DNA of 64,000 nucleotides from the NCBI GenBank assembly GCA_036768485.1, contig JAVLUZ010000142.1, positions 18,225,735-18,289,734 on the forward strand. The letters run 5' to 3'. The notes beneath the pieces were generated by a model, which was not told the DNA's origin, ran no database searches, and saw nothing but the letters and a program-made list of their open reading frames with translations. Origin of the DNA: Mermis nigrescens (taxonomy: Eukaryota > Nematoda > Enoplea > Mermithida > Mermithidae). Within the stretch, counting starts at the first letter, position 1; every line of letters begins with the position of its first letter. This document shows, piece by piece, positions 55,961-64,000 of the stretch. Position numbers and translations under genes: made by a program.

Positions 55961-56194
55961 CTATATTTTTCGATGAGACTCCGGAAATCGGCTAAAGTGC
56001 ATTAGTGTAGGTCTGAAAACGAAGTTTTAGGAAACAGAACATATTACTAATCATTAAATTCATTGCAGTACGCTAAATTTACAATTATAAAATGTTCAAA
56101 AACTCGTTTTCAGTCTCGCCATTTTATGTAGGCTGGACTTTCTGCAAAAAAAAACTTAGGTTTTTCAACATTAGCGCTAAATTTTTGGTGGTTC

Positions 56195-56300
56195 TGTATT
56201 ATGCGGTAGTTGTGAACTAAGCGGCGGTAGTGAATTATGCGGCGGTTTTGTTTTTCACTGCGGCGGTTGTGAACTATGCGGCGAGTAATGCGGCAGTTGT
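56195..56300. repeat. Short imperfect tandem repeat, GCGGCGGTNGTGAA unit
   Basis: Units of the type 'tgcggcggttgtgaactat' recur about five times. The Arg-Arg-Ile-Val-His ORF on the minus strand is a product of this repeat. Confidence 0.55.
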
Positions 56301-56374
56301 GCATCCCAATCTAATAAAATATCTCGAGTTGCGTAATACGTAAATTTGTTCCTCCTTAATTTGATAAGCGGACG

Positions 56375-57431
<1,057 letters not shown>

Positions 57432-57497
57432 TTTAGCTCGGCAGCTATATATTGATATCTTGCGTTTACCAGAAAGTACCACAATTTTCTCGAGATA

Positions 57498-57651
57498 ATG
57501 GCTGCGTTATTGCTGTCGCGTTCATTTTGCAAGATGTGCACGCTTAATTCGATTGTTAGGATTATACCTCGTACGAATCTTGTTTTAAATCGGTGTTCTT
57601 TCGCTACAGCCAAGACAGATCCGCCGATCGATATAGAAAACAGACCCGGGG
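57498..57651 (+). CDS. COX5B: COX5B, exon 1 (mitochondrial presequence)
   Basis: ATG at 57498 opens MAALLLSRSFCKMCTLNSIV, then RIIPRTNLVLNRCSFATAKT and DPPIDIENRPG. The first 40 residues are basic, hydroxylated and free of acidic residues, as expected of a mitochondrial targeting presequence. One base beyond the last full codon the exon meets a GTTTGT donor, and joining in phase 1 to 61117 gives NRPGEFRDFVEEATG. COX5B is the zinc-binding nuclear-encoded subunit of cytochrome c oxidase on the matrix side of the inner membrane. The zinc-binding C-terminal part lies beyond the window. Confidence 0.8.
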
Positions 57652-58431
57652 GTTTGTATCTTCCTTTGTTCTTTGATAAACAGCTATGATTGCATTAAGT
57701 AGCGTATTTGAACAACACTACAAAATTCTCAAACTTTTTGTACATTTTGTACATAATTTATTGTACAGTGTGCATTTTGTACATAATTTATAGTACTATA
57801 ACAAATAAAATTTTTATATGTTTTGTATATAATTCATTGTACTATAAAAATTCAGTTTAGTAATGCGTTTCGTGCATTACAATGACTTTTTTGCCAAACA
57901 TTGAAGTTATTTATTCAACTTCTGGTCTGAGATCCCTTACTATGAGGCAATAATTTTAATCAGTGCGGCGCGAAGAACCGAAAATTTTTTTATTTTCCTG
58001 ATTTTAGCTTAAGTTTGTCGCCTTTTAATAATTGATGTATTGGAAAATTGCGAGACGCTGTGAAACTTAGTCATTGTTTCAGCTTTTTAATTTTGAATCC
58101 GGATTTTTTTCCAATTTTTAAATTTCAAACCCAATTGGAGGCCTTTTAATGACGATCAAAAGAAAAATTACCGAATAGGCATCAAATAATTCTGCATATT
58201 GATCATTATCAATTCGAATTTCGAGTTTACAAAGACAAATAAAACAATAAATTGGTGCGAAGCGTTGGAATTATATTTTTATTTATCTAAGTTTCTGAAT
58301 CAGTATTGGAGCTTTTGAACCAGGCTCACCTATGGAAACTTTCAACGTTTTTTATCCCTTTAAACTCAATTTTGGTCTTCATTAAAGTAAATGATTAGAA
58401 AATTAAATTTTCTGGGCCGGAAATTTTTGAC

Positions 58432-58435
<4 letters not shown>
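57652..58435. other. COX5B intron 1, first part
   Basis: 57730-57850 repeats 'ttttgtacataatttattgt' three times. Degraded GGCGC-type hairpins lie at about 57965 and 58256. No gene. Confidence 0.45.

Positions 58436-58494
<59 letters not shown>
58436..58494. repeat. (TA)n microsatellite
   Basis: TA run left of element E2. Confidence 0.97.
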
Positions 58495-58496
<2 letters not shown>

Positions 58497-59366
58497 GAGC
58501 TGTGCCGGGGCCGCCTTTTTTGCCGGGGCCGGGGCCGGGGCCTTGGCCCCGGTGCCGGGGCCGGGGCCGGGCCTGGCCGGGGCCAATAATAGCGTGCTTT
58601 ACCATGCTTATAGTACGACCCTGCCCTACCCCTTATATGTACCTATGCATATATACTTGCTTGTAGATATGCACGTCAAGCGTTAATATTTGTTGGGATT
58701 ACAAGATATAACAGAACATGGGCATCGGGGGATCTAAACCCCCCGAATTCACTTTCTCCCCCCCAAAAAAGAATCCGCTAGACCCCCCAGAAATTGATTT
58801 TCAGAATTTTTTCTGTTTTTCTGCGGTTTTTCGATGCTAATGGATAGCTCTCATTGAGAAACGCGAGAATACGGTGTTTTTTCGCTCTACCATATATTAT
58901 CAGGCACTTTTTGACTTTGAAAAATTTTGGACCCCCTAGAATTTTTGAGCTGCCCATGCATGGATTTAACTCCTCTGACTTGGATGCGTTTCTCAATGTG
59001 CTTTACTTTGCAGCTTTTTTAGGCTTATTATTCTATTTGTTCTGATAGACGTAGCTGTCTGCTACCAAGCAAGCTGGAAATGCTCGTCTATATGAATTGC
59101 AATTTAAAATATGTCAATTTTGATTATTAACTAGAAATTTTCACCAATCTGACATAGTGAAATAAAGATTTGAATTAGCAAGATCTGTGGTTTGCTTGAA
59201 ATTGAGTTTGAAGGTAAATCTGCCCAAAACATTATCAATTTTCTACATTATAATCAACTCTAACGTTGGCCCCGGCCCCGGTGCCGGGGCCAGCCTGGCC
59301 CCGGCCCGGGGCCGGGGCCTCGGCCCCGGCGCCGGGGCCTGGGCCGGGGCCTGACCCCGGCACAGC

Positions 59367-59370
<4 letters not shown>
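58495..59370. mobile_element. Element E2 in a TA microsatellite
   Basis: It is a close relative of E1 throughout, including the nested D copy, but lies between different outer flanks. Ends TAGAGCTGTGCCGGGGCC at both sides. GC-rich arrays are longer than in E1. Confidence 0.82.
58713..58962 (+). mobile_element. Family D MITE nested in E2
   Basis: Flanks GATATAAC (58705-58712) and GATTTAAC (58963-58970), identical to those in E1, so the insertion predates the split of E1 and E2. Confidence 0.8.

Positions 59371-59435
<65 letters not shown>
59371..59435. repeat. (TA)n microsatellite
   Basis: TA run shared as flank by E2 and element B1. Confidence 0.97.
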
Positions 59436-59438
<3 letters not shown>

Positions 59439-59971
59439 GGGCGTAGGCAGGGGGCGGGGGAACGGCCGCCCCCCCCTTAGCCCAAAAATAATTTTGGAAA
59501 GGTAAGGAAATGCATGAAAATTGGCATCATTTTATCGAAAATTCTCAAAATTTTCGGCGCTTCGCGCCGTAGGATCATTATTTTCGTCCATTTAGGCCCA
59601 AGCGCGGCCAAAAAACGTCATTTTTTATAGCTGTTCCCCCCTTAGCCCAAAAATAATCTTATAAAGGTAAGGAAATGCGTGAAAATTGGCATCATTTTAT
59701 CGAAAATTCTCAAAATTTTCGGCGCTTCGCGCCGTAGAATCATTATTTTCGTTCATTTAGGCCCAAGCGCGGCTAAAAAAACGTCATTTTTTATAGCTTA
59801 TTAGGAGAAAATTAAAATTTTTCGAAAAAATTGAATGTTATGAGCATAACGGATAGAGCATGTTCGCAAACGTCAGAAAATGCACTTTATTTTGCGCCCC
59901 GGCGATCATATCCCTAAATATAGGGTCACCAATTTTGGACCGCCCCCCTTAGAAAAATCCTGCCTACACCC

Positions 59972-59974
<3 letters not shown>
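59436..59974 (-). mobile_element. Element B1, two internal 165-bp units
   Basis: Ends CATGGGCGTAGGCAGG and, inverted, CAGGGGTGTAGGCAGG, with TA repeats on both sides. The interior has two tandem 165-bp units, marked by TTAGCCCAAAA at 59477 and 59642, each with a GGCGCTTCGCGCC hairpin and 'cccaagcgcggc'. Confidence 0.82.
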
Positions 59975-60031
<57 letters not shown>

Positions 60032-60044
60032 TATATATATATAC

Positions 60045-60074
<30 letters not shown>
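59975..60074. repeat. (TA)n microsatellite with two AATATA breaks
   Basis: TA run between B1 and B2. Confidence 0.95.
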
Positions 60075-60077
<3 letters not shown>

Positions 60078-60778
60078 GGGCGTTGGCAGGTGGAGCGGGG
60101 GCGGCCGCCCCCCCCCCCCCTTAGCCCAAAAATAATTTTGGAAAGGTAAGGAAATGCATGAAAATTGGCATCATTTTATCGGAAATTCTCAAAATTTTCG
60201 GCGCTTCGCGCCGTAGAATCACTATTTTCGTTCAGTTAGGCCCAAGCGCGGCCAAAAAAACGTCATTTTATATAGCTGCTCCCCCTTAGCCCAAAAATAA
60301 TTTTGGAAAGGTAAGGAAATGCATGAAAATTGGCATCATTTCATTGAAAATTCTCAAAATTTTCGGCGCTTCGCGCCGTAGAAGCATTATTTTCGTTCAT
60401 TTAGGCGCAAGCGCGGCCAAAAAAACGTCATTTTTATAGCTGCTCCCCCCTTAGCCCAAAAGCAATTTTAGAAAGGTAAAGAAATGCATGAAAATTGACA
60501 TCATTTTATCGAAAATTCACAAAATTTTCGGCACCTAGCGCCGTAGAATCATTATTTTCGTTCATTTAGGCCCAAGCGCGGCCAAAAAACGTCATTCTTT
60601 ATAGCTTATTAGGAGAAAATAAAATATCTTCGAAAAAATTAGATGTTATGAGCTTAACGGATAGTGCATGTTCGCAAATGTCAGAAAATGCACTTTATTT
60701 GGCGCCGCGGCAGCCATATCCCTAAATATAGGGTCACCAATTTTGGACCGCCCCCTTAGAAAAATCCTGCCTACGCCC

Positions 60779-60781
<3 letters not shown>
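60075..60781 (-). mobile_element. Element B2, three internal 165-bp units
   Basis: Same ends as B1 (TATGGGCGTTGGCAGG; inverted right end CAGGGGCGTAGGCAGG). Units are marked by TTAGCCCAAAA at 60121, 60286 and 60451, an exact 165-bp period. Confidence 0.82.

Positions 60782-60858
<77 letters not shown>
60782..60858. repeat. (TA)n microsatellite
   Basis: TA run right of B2, 260 bp before COX5B exon 2. Confidence 0.97.
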
Positions 60859-60860
<2 letters not shown>

Positions 60861-61116
60861 TTCAAAAACAATGCCATGTGACAAATTCAAAATTTGATGA
60901 ACTAATAATTTAGCACTTTTTAAGAAAACGGCTTAAGTATCGTTGAAAAATCAGTAGAATGCTTAGGTGGTTCGCTTTTTGATCCAACTATACTGTAAGC
61001 ATATGCGAATGAAGTAAATTTTGTTTCCACGTGATCTGATGGCCTTGCTGTCTCTTCTTTTTTCCCAAGTTAGAACTAATTCCCTAATTGTATATAGCGA
61101 ATTCGGTTTGTTTTAG

Positions 61117-61190
61117 AATTCAGAGATTTTGTGGAAGAGGCGACTGGTTCGGAGAAAAAACAACTGCTAGCCTTACTGCAAGGCGATGAT
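61117..61190 (+). CDS. COX5B: COX5B, exon 2
   Basis: The acceptor gttttag is followed by two bases completing a Glu codon and then FRDFVEEATGSEKKQLLALL and QGDD, up to a perfect GTAAGT donor in phase 0. The motif ATG-EK-ELLA-L-G-DD is the start of mature COX5B in invertebrates. Length and phase fit exon 1. The next exon, expected to begin with the PF/PY segment, was not found before the window ends. Confidence 0.82.
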
Positions 61191-61465
61191 GTAAGTAAAG
61201 TTTATAAATAAGAATTGTAGGAAAATATAGTCAAGCACGATTATTCTATCATCTTCTTTTGATGGTTTCGACTTAATTCTCCATAAGGCACGGATAAAAT
61301 GACTTGCAATAACATCGGGCATCAGCTTTATGAGTTATATTATTTTTGACCTATTGATTTATTTTCAGTTGCTTGTTGCTTTTCACCTTCCTGCATTTTC
61401 TGGAGTAATCCGTTGCTTTGAACTCGGTCCCGACAACCGGTTGTTTTGTTTCTCGTACTCTATAT
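61191..61465 (+). other. COX5B intron 2, host part
   Basis: No further COX5B exon was seen here. A tempting acceptor at about 61369 (tattttcag) does not lead into COX5B-like sequence. Confidence 0.45.
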
Positions 61466-63926
61466 TAGGGACGTAACGGGTACCCGAACCCGAATACTCG
61501 GATACCCGAACAAAATTCAGAACCCAAACCCGAACCCGAATAAACTGAACTTGACTACCGGAACCCGAACCTGAATAAAATTATTATAACTGCTCGAACC
61601 CGAACCCGAATGTTTATGGATTTTATTCGGGTTTATTCGGGTTTTTTAAGCTCCGAAATCCCACAATTGTATGTCAAAGATTCAAAAATTTTCGACTTTT
61701 CGCGCCGTTTTCAGTTTGCTCGACCCTAAAACGCTGAATTTCATGTAGTCATCAGGTACACATAAATGGCTATGTAATTAAGTGATATATTTCAATCGAT
61801 TCACGTGAATTTTTAATCTTTTTATTTCACAAAACGATTGCCAAATGATATCGTATAAAATGCTATACACTGCTTCTTTGGTCGTAATTAAACTTAGTTT
61901 CTATCAAATTAAACTTCACGAATAACAATTTTTCGGCAGCACACATTCCCATTGGGGGTGAGGGGGTATTACCCCCTTCGGGTCCGAGACTCAAGTCACT
62001 ATCAGACTATATTTGGTGAAAACCTTTCGAATTTTTTGAGCTTAGTTTCTACTATGGAAAAAGTGCTTTTAACTATCAGAATTTCATGAAGTGATACAGT
62101 ATTTTGGAATGAAAGCAAGAGTAAATAGACAAACTATTTCTATAAAACATGCATGTAACAGCTCAAAATTTTGGAAGAGAATGTCCTCAGCTTACATGTA
62201 ACGGCTGAAAATTTCGGGTGGGGGTCCCTGGTCATTTTAGAAGAAGGGAGGTTCGCGACTCCAATTTTAGGCCAAAAATGGCAAAAACACCTAAGAATTT
62301 TAAAAAACGCAGGTTTTCGCCAAAGGAAATGGTCGAGGAAGGTCAAAAATTTTTTGACTTTGAAGGGAGGCGGGGCCTAAAAGCGTTGGTGGGGAATGGC
62401 CCAAACCACTTGTTACGTTTATGTTTCTCAGTCATTTTTAGGGGGGGGTGGGTAAGCGGCTCCGATTTTTGGCCAAAAGTGGCAAAAACATTTGAAAATA
62501 GCCAAAAAAGCGCAAGTTTTCGCCATAAATGGGGGAGGGTGGGTTAAAATTTTCTGACGTTGGGGGTGTAGGAAGGACGTCAAACCTTCGGTTACCCTAA
62601 AGCAACCTGTTACACGTCTGTTTTTCGGCCATTTTAGGGGGGGTTAATGACAAATTTTTGGCCGCAAATCGCAAAAAAGGCACCTAAAAATGCCCAAAAA
62701 ATGCAGGTTTTTGACAAAAATCGATTTCGGCTCGTGCATTTATTTTTGGAGCCATCTTTATACAATGTTAAAATATTTTCTGGGGCAAAGTGATACCTTT
62801 TTTCAGTATTTTTTAGAAATTTCAAAATTTTCGGCGCTTCGCGCAAAATATCACTAATATACTGTATTTAGCTTTAAGGGGCATGAAATACTCCTAAATC
62901 AATCTTTGTGTAATATAGGCATCCTTATGCAGGTTCAAATATCTTTTGTATCTATTTCTACTTTTTTAAAATTTTTATGCAAAAATAAGTGCTGTTTGAT
63001 ATTGTTGCACTTTTTTCCCTACAATAATAAAATTGACTAATTTATCTTGATATTATGTTGGATTTATGAGCGCAGTGGTGCTTATTACAAGATTTGATTG
63101 GCAAATTACAATTTCTTTAATATTTCTGATTTTGTAGTACAAGTTGTTTTAGCTTTTACAGTCGAATTTTATGTGTAAATTCCATCAAAAGCTCATAAAA
63201 ATATCGGCGCTTCGCGGCGACAACTAAATGCAGGCTGAATTGTCATATTTAGGACTGCATTTGGGTCTGCAGGTCACACACTGGTAGTATGTAAAAATTT
63301 GTATATTTAATAATATATTCATATAATACATCTACAAAAATTTGTCCGCTCATTCAAAGACTTTTTCGAAGATCTTTATACATGCTTGAAGAAGCTCGTA
63401 CAAAAACATCGTGTCGACTAATAATAATACACCACTTAATTCACTAGTCCCCCATTTTGGGATTTCACCCCTCCCTCAACTGTGGACCTTGGAAAACTAT
63501 GTTCGGCAGAATCTCCAAGCAAGCGATTTCGCATGGGCTCATATATCGAAAGTAGTTGTTACTGTTATTTGTAGGTGTATATTAGACTTAATACACACAG
63601 CGCTACCTCTCTTTTACATTAGCGTTCTTGCACACTGAGAGGAGGAAGGAAAATCATTGGATACTTGAGTGAAACATATTAAATAATTAGGCACGAGGCA
63701 TCTAATAATAATAAAAATTGTAACATCTGGCTTACATGTAACTAAGAAATTCGCCATACACTGGTATTCCTATATACTTACTGAAATACCAGAAGCCGAA
63801 CCCGATCGGGTATTAATTTTGATACCCAAAGCCGAATAAATTGAAGTGGACTACCCGAACCCGAATAAACTTGGATGAACTACCCGAACCCGAACACACC
63901 AAAATTCACTACCCGTTGCTTCCCTA
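61466..63926. mobile_element. Family K element with inverted CCCGAA arrays
   Basis: Ends TAGGGACGTAACGGGTACCC and, inverted, TAGGGAAGCAACGGGTAG. Flanks CTCTATAT (61458-61465) and CTCCACAT (63927-63934) match in 6 of 8 bases. Arrays of CCCGAA/TTCGGG lie at 61485-61645 and 63785-63912. An I element is nested inside. Confidence 0.72.
61940..63501 (-). mobile_element. Family I element nested in K
   Basis: 1562 bp, from CACACATTCCCATTGGGGG to 'ccttggaaaactatg'. The perfect TSD TTCGGCAG lies at 61932-61939 and 63502-63509. It is the inverted counterpart of 15257-16802. Confidence 0.9.
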
Positions 63927-64000
63927 CTCCACATAGGAACGGTGCATTGACTAACATCAGTAGTAAAAAATACATGAAAATTATCAAATGCACAGATATT

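Noticed and set aside
61369..61460. Third COX5B exon after a tattttcag acceptor
   Set aside because: The following frame lacks the expected PF/PN-IPS-RIVGC sequence.

Overview
This is nuclear DNA from an invertebrate animal. It is AT-rich, has no dense coding, and most of it is short non-autonomous DNA transposons nested in one another. The animal assignment rests on three multi-exon genes whose splice sites and reading phases fit: an LST8 homologue (TORC1/2 subunit), a SAM plus extended-Tudor protein, and COX5B (cytochrome c oxidase subunit). I cannot name the phylum from this window.

Layout. Positions 1-4351 hold the first two coding exons of the LST8 gene on the minus strand; the gene runs off the left edge. 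Positions 9455-32285 hold a seven-exon minus-strand gene of about 637 codons (SAM domain, one extended Tudor domain, low-complexity region, acidic-then-basic C-terminus), with introns of up to 8 kb filled with transposons. A possible first exon of another plus-strand gene sits at 36584-36634. Positions 57498-61190 hold the first two coding exons of COX5B on the plus strand; the gene runs off the right edge. Several of these exons are too short to show in a simple ORF scan and were found by matching splice sites, phases and family motifs.

Mobile DNA. hAT-type elements dominate. They are recognised by 8-bp target-site duplications (TSDs), and one family keeps the C-terminus of a hAT transposase. 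I use letters for families: C (up to 409 bp, ends CATAGGTGCACAAGG), D (about 260 bp, ends CACACCTGGGCGTGGG), E (ends TAGAGCTGTGCC, inserted in TA repeats), F (ends TAGTGATCGACC), G, H, I (about 1.6 kb), K, M (2.9 kb with long inverted repeats), N, P and Q. There are also a pogo/Tigger-like element with a broken transposase, a piggyBac-type MITE with TTAA duplications, two large palindromic elements with TA duplications, a Tc1/mariner remnant, and two 5'-truncated LINEs of one family. Two copies of family F, lying head to head at 45.6-53.7 kb, act as each other's empty site and prove three later insertions.

The most unusual signals are a small GC-rich hairpin (core GGCGCTTCGCGCC) recurring about every 1.4 kb inside otherwise unrelated element families, tRNA-like segments in both long arms of element M with a compensatory change in the T stem, and elements whose two ends carry inverted arrays of a family-specific short unit.
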